From the NCBI GenBank assembly GCA_002428015.1, contig DIZW01000129.1:1-64000 (forward strand): a DNA stretch of 64,000 nt, read 5' to 3'. This stretch comes from Oxalobacteraceae bacterium UBA6018 (lineage in GTDB: Bacteria > Pseudomonadota > Gammaproteobacteria > Burkholderiales > Burkholderiaceae_D). The translations under genes were made by a program, and so were the position numbers. Shown one piece after another: positions 27,328 to 35,296 of this stretch (positions are counted from its first letter, which is position 1; the number at the start of each line of letters is the position of its first letter). The notes beneath the pieces are model-generated. The model was not told where the DNA came from and did no database searches. It saw only the letters and a program-made list of their open reading frames with translations.

Positions 27328-28355
27328 GGTGTCTTCCCCGGAGCGGGCGTAGTGGGCACCTGCGCGGTGGCGGTTTGCCCGGCCACCAGACGTACCGTAG
27401 GTGGGGACGCAGGCGACGCAGGCAATACCTGTGCGGTGGTGGTTTGCCCAGCCACCGGGCGCACCGCGGGCGGTGGCGCAGGCGGCGCTGGCAATACCTG
27501 CACGGTGGCGGTTTGCCCGGCCACCAGGCGCACGCCGGCCGGTACCGCCTCGAGCGCCACCCGCACCGGGATGCGCTGGGCCAGGCGCACCCAGTTGAAG
27601 GTCGGATTGATATTCGGGAGCATATTGCTGCCGGTGCCGCGGTCGCGGTCGGAAATGCCCTCGGCGAAGCTGTCGACGTGGCCGCGCAGCACCTGGCCGG
27701 CGCCCATCAGGGTCACCTTCACCGGGTCGCCCAGGTGGATGGCGGGCAGCTTGGTTTCCTCGAAATAGCCTTCCACGTAGAAGGACTTGCGGTCGACCAG
27801 GGCCAGCACGGGGCGGCTGGCGCTGGCGTAGCCGCCTACGCGCAGGTCGAGGTTGGTGACGAAGCCGTCCACCGGCGAGAGCACCCGGGTGCGCGCGAGG
27901 TTGAGGCGGGCCGTGTCGCGCGCCACCAGCGCCTGCGCCAGCGCGGCGCGGGCCTGGTCGGCGCGGGCGTTGCCCTGTTCGCGGGTCTCCTGCGCCACCA
28001 GGTCGTTCAGCGCGATGTTGCGGTGGTTCTCGCGCTGGTCCTGCGCCAGGCCGGCCTGGGCCGCCTGCAGCGCCGCCTCGGCCTGGCGCAGGCTCAGCTC
28101 GAAGCGGGCGCGGTCGATCTCGAACAGGGGCGCGCCGGCGGCCACGGCCTGGTTGTCGCGCACGTAGACCTGGGTGACCTGGCCCGTCACGTCCGGCGCC
28201 ACCTGCACCACGTCGGCCTTGACGCGCCCGTCGCGGGTCCACGGGGCCACCTCGTAGTGGCGCCACAGTTGGGTGGCGGCCAGCACGGCCGCGGCGCAGG
28301 CGAGCAGGGTGATGGCGACGCGGCCGGTGCCGGCCCAGGAAAATTTGTTCAGCAT
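27324..28355 (-). CDS. HlyD/AaeA-type periplasmic adaptor subunit with triplicated C-terminal strand
   Basis: A 343-residue membrane fusion protein. One N-terminal transmembrane helix (about residues 12-29) precedes the lipoyl half-motif VAPDVTGQVTQVYVRDNQ, a coiled-coil hairpin (about 85-160), the second lipoyl half VLSPVDGFVTNLDLRVGG and a beta-barrel with VEGYFEETKLP. It matches EmrA/AaeA adaptors of FUSC or MFS pumps. The normal terminal segment (V-R-L-V-A-G-Q-T-A-T-V-Q-V) occurs three times: residues 275-297, 298-320 and 321-343, each copy 23 residues with a Pro/Ala/Ser linker. It starts 4 nt after DUF1656 and overlaps the outer-membrane factor gene by 4 nt. Confidence 0.93.
   Translation of the reverse strand: MLNKFSWAGTGRVAITLLACAAAVLAATQLWRHYEVAPWTRDGRVKADVVQVAPDVTGQVTQVYVRDNQAVAAGAPLFEIDRARFELSLRQAEAALQAAQAGLAQDQRENHRNIALNDLVAQETREQGNARADQARAALAQALVARDTARLNLARTRVLSPVDGFVTNLDLRVGGYASASRPVLALVDRKSFYVEGYFEETKLPAIHLGDPVKVTLMGAGQVLRGHVDSFAEGISDRDRGTGSNMLPNINPTFNWVRLAQRIPVRVALEAVPAGVRLVAGQTATVQVLPAPPAPPPAVRPVAGQTTTAQVLPASPASPPTVRLVAGQTATAQVPTTPAPGKTP
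27327..27533 (-). repeat. Three tandem 69-bp repeats at the 3' end of the adaptor gene
   Basis: Copies occupy 27465-27533, 27396-27464 and 27327-27395. The TTTGCCC core recurs exactly every 69 bp. The unit is a multiple of three and so keeps the frame, adding two extra 23-residue units. Copies differ at several positions, so the duplication is not brand new. Confidence 0.9.
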
Positions 28356-28359
28356 GTCA

Positions 28360-28563
28360 TCACCATATCGATGAAAGGAAAGAGAGGCCGCCCAGCACGA
28401 TCACGAACAGCGCCAGGTCGAACAGGGCCGGGTGCCACACCAGGCGATACAGGCCGGCGCGCGCCAGCAGGCCGGACAGCACGCGCGACACCAGCAGCGC
28501 CAGCAGCGCCAGCAGCAGCAGGGGAGGGACATAGATGCCGTACAGGCTCACTTCGCCGATCAT
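28360..28563 (-). CDS. DUF1656 small membrane protein (AaeX-like)
   Basis: A 67-residue inner-membrane protein with two hydrophobic segments (about residues 9-31 and 44-63) and the family beginning IGEVSLYGIYVPPLL. Such proteins accompany FUSC/AaeB pumps; their function is unclear. The ATG overlaps the FUSC stop by 4 nt and the adaptor starts 4 nt downstream, so it is embedded in the efflux operon. Confidence 0.9.
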   Translation of the reverse strand: MIGEVSLYGIYVPPLLLLALLALLVSRVLSGLLARAGLYRLVWHPALFDLALFVIVLGGLSFLSSIW

Positions 28564-30605
28564 GGGAGCTCCGGGGCGGGTAGAGGGGAGGCACGGTAGG
28601 CCGGCGCGTGCGGGAACAGGTCGCGCCGGATGCTGGTCAGGGCCGCCGCCACCACGCGCTGGGCGCTGGCCGCGCCGTCGGCGCACACCGAGCGCAGGGC
28701 GTTGTCGAGGGCGCGCAGCAGGCGCCGCTGGCGCGCCGGGTCGAGCGCGGGACGGGCCGCGAAGTGGCGCGCCAGATGGGCCATGAGCGGGCCCAGGGCG
28801 GCCTGGCTGCGGCCCAGCCCGGCCTTCGACTCGGCCAGCTGCACCATGTTCAGGCCGACCCGCAGGTCGAGCAGGGCGTCGGCCGCCTGCAGGTCATCGC
28901 CGGCGCCGGCCAGCGCCAGACGCGGCGTCAGCAGGGCGATGCGGTCGACCATGCGCGCGGAGAATTCAAATACGGTGGCGGTCAGCTCGCCGTTGCCCAG
29001 GCGCGCCATCTCGGTCCAGCCGGCGTTGAGCAGGCGGCGCGCGGTCCAGCCGGCGCTCACGGTGCGGAACACACCCGTGCACACGGCCGCGACGGTCAGC
29101 CCGAATACCTGGGCCAGGGTGCTGTTGAGGAAGGACACCAGGTTGGCGTTGTTGGTGTCCTGCATGGCGAGGGTGGCGGCAAAGGCGAACAAGAAAGGCA
29201 TCGCGCGCGGATAGGTGGACGGGCGGGCGATGAGCACGCCCATGACGAGGAAGGTGGGCGCGCACACCAGCATCAGCATCTCGAAGCTGTGCACGGCCGG
29301 CAGCAGCACCAGCAGGTACAGCGCGCACAGCGGGATCGCGTAGATCGTGTACATCAGGAACACCTTGATGAAGGGCACCGGGTCGTCCTGGGTGGCGAAG
29401 AAACAGCACAGGATGGCCGCCATCATCGGCGCGGCCGCGCCGGACGGCCAGCCGGTGAGGATCCAGAACGCGCAGCAGACCAGGGTGCCGATGGCCGCGG
29501 CGGCGGCCGAGATCAGGGCCAGGCCGCGGTCCAGGTGCAGCGCGCGCGTGCCGCCCTGGCGCCGCGCCGCCTCCGGCAGGCTGCCGTGCACGCCGGCGTC
29601 GATGTGCAGGCGCAGGGCGCGGCATTCGGCGCACACGTCCACCAGCGCGCACAGGCGGGCGGCCAGGTTCACCTCGATCAAGTCGCGCCAGGACGCCGCG
29701 CGTCCCAGTGCCGGGGCGTGGGCGGCGATGGCCGCGCGCAGGCCGGCGGCGCGCGCGGCGGCCGGGTCGGCGTCGCGCTCGGCGCTCCAGGCTGTGAGCT
29801 CGTGCAGCAGGGCGCCCCAGCGCGCGACCGCCGCGCCGTCGCCCAGCGCGCACAGGGCCGCCAGCCGGTCCTCGATGGCCGACAGCAGCGGCATCATGGC
29901 CGCCAGACGTTCCTGCAGGGCGTGGATGGCGTTGGCGGTCCAGCGCAGGTGCGAGGTGTCGAACGGCAGGTGGGTGGCCATCAGGCGCAGCTCGGTGATG
30001 TCGGCGGCCAGCTGGCGCCGGTCCTGGGCGTTGCGCCGGTCCGGCGCGGGGCGCAGGGCGTCGCCGATCCAGTGGCGCGCGTCCTGCAGGGCGTGGTCCA
30101 GGCGGGCCAGGATCACCGGGCCCAGGCTTTGCGGGAAAACCAGGCTGTGCACCAGGGTCGCGCAGCCGATGCCGAGCACGATCTCCTCGACCCGGGCCAG
30201 CGCGATGTCGAAGATGTGCGCCGGCGCGCCCACGGCGGGGAAGGCCACCAGTCCGGCGGTGTACCCGGCCAGCATGAACGTGTAGGAGCGCGGGGTGCGG
30301 TCCAGCAGCGACACGTACAGGCAGGCGCCGATCCACAGCGCCAGGGCCAGGGCCAGCAGCTCGGGCGCGTTCGACAGCGGCGGCACCAGCACCAGCGCGG
30401 CCAGGGCGCCGACGATGGTGCCCACCGCCCGGTACAGGCCCTTGGAGCGGGTCGGCCCGGAGAAGGGCGCGGCCACGATGTAGGCGGTCGTCATGGCCCA
30501 GTAAGGGCGCGGCAGGCCGATGCGCATCGCGATATAGAGCGCGAGCATCGCTGCCGCGAAACATTTCACGGAGAACAGCGCCTCGGCGGCGGAAACCAGT
30601 TTCAC
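28560..30605 (-). CDS. FUSC family inner-membrane efflux protein (AaeB-like)
   Basis: A 681-residue membrane protein with two blocks of about five to six transmembrane helices (near residues 15-170 and 360-520) separated by cytoplasmic helical domains. The RIGLPRPYWAMTTAYIVA and FSGPTRSKGLYRAVGTI segments near the N-terminus are typical of aromatic-acid exporters such as AaeB. The start is GTG, whose GTGA overlaps the MarR stop. With DUF1656, adaptor and outer-membrane factor it forms a complete tripartite pump, probably for aromatic or lipophilic acids (inference from family). Confidence 0.92.
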   Translation of the reverse strand: MKLVSAAEALFSVKCFAAAMLALYIAMRIGLPRPYWAMTTAYIVAAPFSGPTRSKGLYRAVGTIVGALAALVLVPPLSNAPELLALALALWIGACLYVSLLDRTPRSYTFMLAGYTAGLVAFPAVGAPAHIFDIALARVEEIVLGIGCATLVHSLVFPQSLGPVILARLDHALQDARHWIGDALRPAPDRRNAQDRRQLAADITELRLMATHLPFDTSHLRWTANAIHALQERLAAMMPLLSAIEDRLAALCALGDGAAVARWGALLHELTAWSAERDADPAAARAAGLRAAIAAHAPALGRAASWRDLIEVNLAARLCALVDVCAECRALRLHIDAGVHGSLPEAARRQGGTRALHLDRGLALISAAAAAIGTLVCCAFWILTGWPSGAAAPMMAAILCCFFATQDDPVPFIKVFLMYTIYAIPLCALYLLVLLPAVHSFEMLMLVCAPTFLVMGVLIARPSTYPRAMPFLFAFAATLAMQDTNNANLVSFLNSTLAQVFGLTVAAVCTGVFRTVSAGWTARRLLNAGWTEMARLGNGELTATVFEFSARMVDRIALLTPRLALAGAGDDLQAADALLDLRVGLNMVQLAESKAGLGRSQAALGPLMAHLARHFAARPALDPARQRRLLRALDNALRSVCADGAASAQRVVAAALTSIRRDLFPHAPAYRASPLPAPELP

Positions 30606-31063
30606 GCGCCCGGCTTTCCGGCACCGGACGGGTGGACGATCGCGTTGTTGAGCGAGGTGAGCACGCGCAGGGCGGCGTCGATGTCGGCCTGGGGCACGCC
30701 GGCGAACAGCCCGCGCCGGAACGGCAGCAGCGCCTGTTCCATCTGGCCGGCGCGCTCCTTGCCGGTCGCGGTCAGGTGCAAGGTCTTGGCGCGGCGGTCC
30801 TGGACGTCGTCCTCACGCCTGACCAGGCCGCTGCCGATCAGCTGGTCGATCACCCGCACCAGCGAGGACGGCTCGATCCCCAGCGCCTCGGCCAGCACGC
30901 CGGGGCGCACGCCGTCGCCCATGCGGCCTATCCACAGCACCGGAAACGCGGTCGCCTGCGACAGCCCGTAGTCGGACGCCATCCGGTCAAGCGCGGCGCG
31001 GTAATGGCGCGCCACGTGAATGAGGGAAACCGTTAAGCTCATGAGGGTTTGGTCGGTGCTCAT
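30602..31063 (-). CDS. MarR family regulator of the FUSC efflux operon
   Basis: A 153-residue winged-helix regulator. The recognition region is seen in VLAEALGIEPSSLVRVIDQL and the wing in VRREDDVQDRRAKTLHLT. The ATG at 31063 is chosen because the frame upstream runs into the promoter and operator region. It is the first gene of the efflux operon, overlapping FUSC by 4 nt. By analogy with MarR/SlyA/AaeR systems it likely represses the operon until an aromatic ligand binds. Twin palindromes lie on its own promoter. Confidence 0.92.
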   Translation of the reverse strand: MSTDQTLMSLTVSLIHVARHYRAALDRMASDYGLSQATAFPVLWIGRMGDGVRPGVLAEALGIEPSSLVRVIDQLIGSGLVRREDDVQDRRAKTLHLTATGKERAGQMEQALLPFRRGLFAGVPQADIDAALRVLTSLNNAIVHPSGAGKPGA

Positions 31064-31083
31064 AGTGATATTGTGGGAATTGA

Positions 31084-31110
31084 TTTGCATGCGAAAGTTT
31101 AGCATGCGAA
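31084..31110 (-). promoter_or_regulatory. Twin palindromic operators of the MarR-efflux operon
   Basis: Two 12-bp sites with the pattern TTnGCATGCnAA lie at 31084-31095 and 31099-31110, 15 bp apart centre to centre. They flank the candidate -10 on both sides, a typical place for a repressor. The MarR protein encoded immediately downstream is the obvious binder (inference). Confidence 0.65.
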
Positions 31111-31124
31111 CTAATTTCACGCAA
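31096..31124 (-). promoter_or_regulatory. Candidate promoter of the MarR-efflux operon
   Basis: Reading the minus strand, TTGCGT (31119-31124) and TAAACT (31096-31101) are separated by exactly 17 bp. Transcription would start near 31089, inside the downstream palindrome. Confidence 0.55.
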
Positions 31125-31262
31125 GAATAGGCGTGCGGGCCCTGCCGCCAAGGGCTGCGCGCGCGGTGGAACAGGGAATGAGCGAGGCTCGCCCACCGGT
31201 GCGGCGGGCGCAATACAGGTTGAAAACAGGCTGTAAAAACCGGCTTTAAGGGCCGGCGGCGC

Positions 31263-32096
31263 CTACATCAGTGCGGAGGTGAGGCTCTTGACTTCCTCGG
31301 CCGACTCCTCAAGGATGCTGTTGAGGGTGCCGTCGCCGGTCACGAAATCGATGGTCGAGGCCGCCGAGCGGGTGGTGCCGCCGGCGCGGGTGTGCAGCGG
31401 CGAGGTGACCGGGGCCAGGTCGTTGGCCAGCAGCAGGGTGTCGCCCAGGTTCTCAGGGGGCAGGGCGCGCATGCCCTCCCACAAGGCCTCGATGGCGGTC
31501 ATCACCGCCGCCGGCACGCCCAGCTTCTTGAGCACGCCGCGGCCGACCTCGACCTCGCCATGCTCGATCCACTCGTCCGGCTCGCCTTCGAGCAGGCCGG
31601 GGAATTCCTCGGCGCGCGAGAGCAGGTAGAAGCCGCCCACCTCGTGCACGATGCCGGCGAACAGCGCCGTTTCCGGGTCCAAGTGGGCCACCCGCTTGGC
31701 GATCACCTGGGCCAGCGCGGCCACGTGGGCCGAGTGCTGCCACAACTGGTCGGCCATGCGGCGCAGGTCGGGACGGACGATCTGGCTGTTGAGCTGGCGC
31801 ACCATCACGGCCGCCACCAGCGCATTGAGCGTGCGAAAGCCCAGGCGCTGCACGGCCACGCGCACGTTGGTGATGTCGTTGCCGGAGCGGTTGTAGGCCA
31901 CCGAGTTGGCGATGGCCACGGTGCGCGCGGCCAGCAGCGGCTCGGCCTGCACCAGGCGCGCCGCCACATCGGCGTGACAGTCCGGATCGTTCAGCGCCCG
32001 CTGCAGCTTGAGCGTCGCGTTGACGTTGGTCGGAAAGGTAAGTTCGCCGCGTCCTGCTTGAGCAGCGATGCTTTTGAAGGCGTCAAGTCTGTCCAT
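31263..32096 (-). CDS. HDOD domain-containing protein
   Basis: A 277-residue protein made almost wholly of an HDOD domain, a catalytically inactive relative of HD phosphohydrolases found in bacterial signalling. The typical beginning of the domain (LTFPTNVNATLKLQRALNDP) and the middle segment ARTVAIANSVAYNRSG are seen. The segment ALFAGIVHEVGGFYLL corresponds to the degenerate HD site, with HE in place of HD. No second signalling domain is attached. The start is the internal ATG giving MDRLDAFKSI. It is separated by 96 bp from the preceding small gene on the same strand. Confidence 0.88.
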   Translation of the reverse strand: MDRLDAFKSIAAQAGRGELTFPTNVNATLKLQRALNDPDCHADVAARLVQAEPLLAARTVAIANSVAYNRSGNDITNVRVAVQRLGFRTLNALVAAVMVRQLNSQIVRPDLRRMADQLWQHSAHVAALAQVIAKRVAHLDPETALFAGIVHEVGGFYLLSRAEEFPGLLEGEPDEWIEHGEVEVGRGVLKKLGVPAAVMTAIEALWEGMRALPPENLGDTLLLANDLAPVTSPLHTRAGGTTRSAASTIDFVTGDGTLNSILEESAEEVKSLTSALM

Positions 32097-32192
32097 TGGA
32101 AAATTATACTCCCGTAATTCCAGCAAGCTTGGCGTAAAACGTTCTCAGGAGCAATACATTTCTGAAGAAATCGTTCCTTGAAACGACACTGC

Positions 32193-32474
32193 TCAAGCTT
32201 CGCTGAAGATCGCGTCGCAGCCTTCCTGGGTGCCCTCAAGGTCTTGCAGCTCGTTGACCAGGCCCAGATCGTCGAGTTCTTCGACCGCGTTCATGAAGCT
32301 GTTGATCTTGGTCGCGCCGATCAGGCGGTAGATGTCGCCGTCCTCGTTGCGCACGCCGATCAGCATCTTTTCCTTGCGTACTTCGTCCGGGGTGGCCTGG
32401 TCGAGCAACAGGTTGCCGATGATCTGCTTGTCGAATTTTGCCGGCTTCTTGCCGTCGAGTAGGGAAGTTTTCAA
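32193..32474 (-). CDS. Small conserved-looking protein of unknown function
   Basis: A 93-residue soluble, acidic protein not recognised as a known family. It has a lysine-rich beginning, a central RNEDGDIYRLIGATKINSFM segment, and an acidic C-terminal helix rich in Glu, Asp and Leu (about residues 63-90). Its ATG overlaps the stop of the upstream MarR gene by 4 nt, which together with normal codon usage argues that it is real and co-translated. The link to a MarR regulator hints at a shared stress or ligand response, but nothing more can be said. Confidence 0.75.
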   Translation of the reverse strand: MKTSLLDGKKPAKFDKQIIGNLLLDQATPDEVRKEKMLIGVRNEDGDIYRLIGATKINSFMNAVEELDDLGLVNELQDLEGTQEGCDAIFSEA

Positions 32475-32938
32475 TCTGATTCCTTTGGTTGTGATGGAGT
32501 AGGGGGCGTGCCGGCGTCGGCGATGAGCTGCTTCAGTTTGCGTAAAGTCTGGTCCATCGCGTCGAAATCGGCGTCCGAGTAGGGCGCGAACAGGCGCTTG
32601 CCGTCCGCGACCACTTTCGGGAACACCTCGTTGAACACGGTCTCGCCCTCGGCGGTCAGCTGCACGAAGAACGAACGCTTGTCGTCGGTACTCTGGGTGC
32701 GCGCCACCAGGCCCTTCAATTCGAGCCGGTCGATCACGCCGGTCAAGGTTCCCTTGGTGATCAAGGTGCGCTCACCCAATTGCTTGTAGCTCATGCCGGG
32801 CGTGTTGCCCAGCGTGGCGATGATGTCGAACTGGGGCGGCGTCAAGCCGGACTGGCGCACCGAGTCGCCCGAGAAGCGTTCGAAGCCCTGCAGGCACTCG
32901 GCCAGCAAGCGCACACTTTTTAAGTAACGTTCCCCCAT
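32471..32938 (-). CDS. MarR family transcriptional regulator
   Basis: A 155-residue winged-helix regulator. The DNA-binding part is MSYKQLGERTLITKGTLTGV and the wing contains RTQSTDDKRSFFVQLT. The ATG at 32938, giving MGERYLKSVRLL, matches the usual MarR N-terminus; the frame is open for 26 codons upstream with no good start. It is co-transcribed with the overlapping 93-residue gene and divergent from the EamA transporter at 33046, which it might regulate (inference). Confidence 0.9.
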   Translation of the reverse strand: MGERYLKSVRLLAECLQGFERFSGDSVRQSGLTPPQFDIIATLGNTPGMSYKQLGERTLITKGTLTGVIDRLELKGLVARTQSTDDKRSFFVQLTAEGETVFNEVFPKVVADGKRLFAPYSDADFDAMDQTLRKLKQLIADAGTPPTPSQPKESD

Positions 32939-33045
32939 GGCGCTGATTATAGCTGCCCGCGCCGGAACGTGACGGTTGCGCAATCGGCCTGCGTCGCCGC
33001 TGCCAGGCCCAGGCACGGTAACATGGTGATTTTATCCATCGCACC

Positions 33046-33975
33046 ATGTTGAACGATTCCAGCAAGCCAGCCATGAGCCAGCACCTGCGCGGTATTCTCG
33101 CCTTGCTGGTCGTCACCCTCGTGTGGGGCACCACCTTTCCCGCCATGAAGGACCTGACCGCCGCCTATTCGCCGGCCTGGATCGTCTTCAGCCGCTTCAT
33201 CCTGGCCGCCCTGCTGCTGTCGCCCTTCCTGGTACGCGCCAGCGTGGCCGACCTGCGCTCCGGCGTACTGCTCGGCCTGCTGCTGTTCGTCTGCTACGTG
33301 TTCCAGGTCGAAGGCCTCAAGCTCACCAGCTCCAACCGCAACGCCTTCATCTGCGGCCTCAACGTGCTGGTCGTGCCCTTCCTCAACGTCTGGTCCGGGC
33401 GCCCGCCCGAGCGCCGCATCTGGATCGCGCTGGCGCTGGCCGTGGCCGGCCTGGCCGCCCTGTGCTGGGACGGCAGCAGCTGGACCTGGGGCGATACGCT
33501 GGCGCTGATCTGCGCCATCAGCTTCGGGCTCTACATCAAGATGATGGAAGTGCGCACACGCGGCGCCACCCGCCTCATGAGCCTGACCGCGGCCCAGATC
33601 CTCACGGTGGCCGCCGCCGCGCTGGCCTGGCTGCTGCTCACCGAGGTGCCGCTGCACGGCGGCGCCGCCATGAACGCCTACTGGCGCCACACCGGCGCCG
33701 GCCTGCTGGCCACCTGGCCCAGCGTACTGTACCTGGGCGTGGTGGCCACGGCCGCCATCATCTCGCTGCAAAGCTGGGGACAGCGCCACGCCAGCGCCAA
33801 CGAGGCGGCCGTCATCTACGCGTTCGAGCCCGCCGCGGCCGCCTTCTTCGCCTATTTCTGGCTCGGCGAGACGATGGGGATGCGCGGCTGGGCCGGCGCC
33901 GTGTTGCTAATCTCCGGTATGATAGTTAGTCAATGGAATACCGCGCGCCCCGAGGGCGCCCTAGTCCCCGAGTGA
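33046..33975 (+). CDS. EamA/DMT family transporter
   Basis: A 309-residue inner-membrane protein with ten predicted hydrophobic helices in two EamA repeats (about residues 10-140 and 155-290). The repeat motif LVVTLVWGTTFPAMK near the N-terminus and VIYAFEPAAAAFFAYFWLGE in the second repeat are typical of drug/metabolite transporters. The substrate is unknown. An in-frame ATG at 33073 is an alternative start; neither has a convincing Shine-Dalgarno. It lies 15 nt before the AraC-type arginine regulator. Confidence 0.9.
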   Translation: MLNDSSKPAMSQHLRGILALLVVTLVWGTTFPAMKDLTAAYSPAWIVFSRFILAALLLSPFLVRASVADLRSGVLLGLLLFVCYVFQVEGLKLTSSNRNAFICGLNVLVVPFLNVWSGRPPERRIWIALALAVAGLAALCWDGSSWTWGDTLALICAISFGLYIKMMEVRTRGATRLMSLTAAQILTVAAAALAWLLLTEVPLHGGAAMNAYWRHTGAGLLATWPSVLYLGVVATAAIISLQSWGQRHASANEAAVIYAFEPAAAAFFAYFWLGETMGMRGWAGAVLLISGMIVSQWNTARPEGALVPE

Positions 33976-33990
33976 AGACAGCGCCGCCCG

Positions 33991-34941
33991 ATGCCACTAG
34001 CTAAACTTGCCCGCCTCGCGCAGGAGGCGCCGCTGCGCGTGCTGCTGATCAACGCGGGCGAGCCGGACACCCTGACCTGGAGCGGGCTGGTCCAGCCGTT
34101 GCGGCTGGCCGCCAAGCTGCTCGGCCCCGAGCGCCTGCACGTGGACGTGCGCAGCCCCGACAAGTTCGCCGCCGACGCCCCGCGCCACTGGCACCTGGTG
34201 CTGCTGGTGGCCGACGAGGCCCAGGCCGCCCTCACCCCCGCCAACTGCCGCAGCCTGATCGAGCGCTGCCGCGCCGCGCCGTTCTGGGGCGGGGTCGGCG
34301 CGGCCGTGCTGTGGATGGCCGACGCGGGCGTGCTCAACGGCGCGCGCACGGCCCTGCCGTGGGCCCTCTACGCCGAGCTCGACAGCATCACCGACCACGC
34401 CAATTTCACGCCCAATATTTTCGAGGTGGACGACAACCGCCTCACCTGCTGCGGCGGCGCGGCCAGCGTCGACTTTTCGCTGAGCCTGGTGGAAGCCATC
34501 TTCGGCGCCGGCGTGCAAGCCCAGATCAAGGAAATCCTGTGCGTCGACCGCGTGCGCGGCCGCGAGGAGCGCCAGCGCGTGGCCCTGCAGGCGCGCTTCG
34601 GCGCCCTGCAACCGAAGCTGACCGAAGCGGTGAGCTTGATGGAAGCGAACATCGAAGAGCCGCTCTCCACCGACGACATCGCCGGGCTGGTCGGCATCTC
34701 GCGGCGCCAGCTCGAGCGCCTGTTCAAGCAATACCTGGGCAGCCTGCCGTCGCGCTACTACCTCGAGCTGCGCCTGCAGCGCGCGCGCCAGCTGCTGCTC
34801 GACACGCATTATTCGATCGTGCAGGTGGGCTTGATGTGCGGGTTCTCCAGCGGCTCGCATTTTTCGACCGCGTTCGGCGCGCTGTTCGGCAATACCCCGC
34901 GCGAGGAGCGGCAGCGCAAGTTGGCCGGGTCGAATGGGTAG
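33991..34941 (+). CDS. argR: AraC-family regulator with DJ-1/PfpI-like domain (ArgR of arginine catabolism)
   Basis: A 316-residue GlxA-type regulator: an N-terminal class I glutamine-amidotransferase-like sensor (about residues 15-190) and a C-terminal AraC DNA-binding domain with STDDIAGLVGISRRQLERLF and a second helix-turn-helix around VQVGLMCGFSSGSHFSTAF. It sits 355 bp before the succinyltransferase operon on the same strand. The same architecture and place are known for Pseudomonas ArgR, which activates aru/ast genes and gdhB with arginine. The symbol is given by that analogy and is distinct from the hexameric E. coli ArgR. Confidence 0.85.
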   Translation: MPLAKLARLAQEAPLRVLLINAGEPDTLTWSGLVQPLRLAAKLLGPERLHVDVRSPDKFAADAPRHWHLVLLVADEAQAALTPANCRSLIERCRAAPFWGGVGAAVLWMADAGVLNGARTALPWALYAELDSITDHANFTPNIFEVDDNRLTCCGGAASVDFSLSLVEAIFGAGVQAQIKEILCVDRVRGREERQRVALQARFGALQPKLTEAVSLMEANIEEPLSTDDIAGLVGISRRQLERLFKQYLGSLPSRYYLELRLQRARQLLLDTHYSIVQVGLMCGFSSGSHFSTAFGALFGNTPREERQRKLAGSNG

Positions 34942-35296
34942 GCCGGAAACTCGATTCGCAGAGGAACAAGATTGGGAGAATGATCTGCCGGCCGGACTGG
35001 TAGGCGCGGGGACCAATGAAGCACAGCGGTATAAGCTGATCGCCCTGTGGGTCGAACCGGCTCTGGAGCGGGCACGTGCCGACAACATCGCCTAGATCGA
35101 GGTTGTACGTGAAGCAGCCCGCGGTCGCTATCGTTCTGCTTTTCAAATCAGCCGGGCGCGCAGGCACCGCCCGCCATGCAAAAAATGAAAATGCCTGTCG
35201 CGTATCTAAAAGATGTTCATTGCTAATCTTCCTATAATGGGGAAACGTCACAGCTTGTCTGTTGTACGCCCCACTAACATTGGATGAGGAAATGCC
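34942..35296. other. 355-bp regulatory gap between argR and astC
   Basis: No convincing gene. The right part, from about 35160, is AT-richer and carries a perfect TATAAT (35233-35238) with no good -35, as expected for an activated promoter. The left part contains a minus-strand frame free of stops over roughly 35140-34940 that lacks a start codon and Shine-Dalgarno; it was not called. ArgR-binding sites are expected here but were not identified with confidence. Confidence 0.5.
35233..35238 (+). promoter_or_regulatory. Candidate -10 element of the ast/aru operon promoter
   Basis: TATAAT lies 59 bp before the astC start. The sequence 17 bp upstream (AAGATG) is a poor -35, which fits dependence on an activator such as the upstream AraC-type ArgR (inference). 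Confidence 0.5.

Noticed and set aside
27327..27533. The three 69-bp repeats as a CRISPR-like or mobile repeat array
   Set aside because: They are in-frame coding repeats without unique spacers, and end exactly at the gene's stop.
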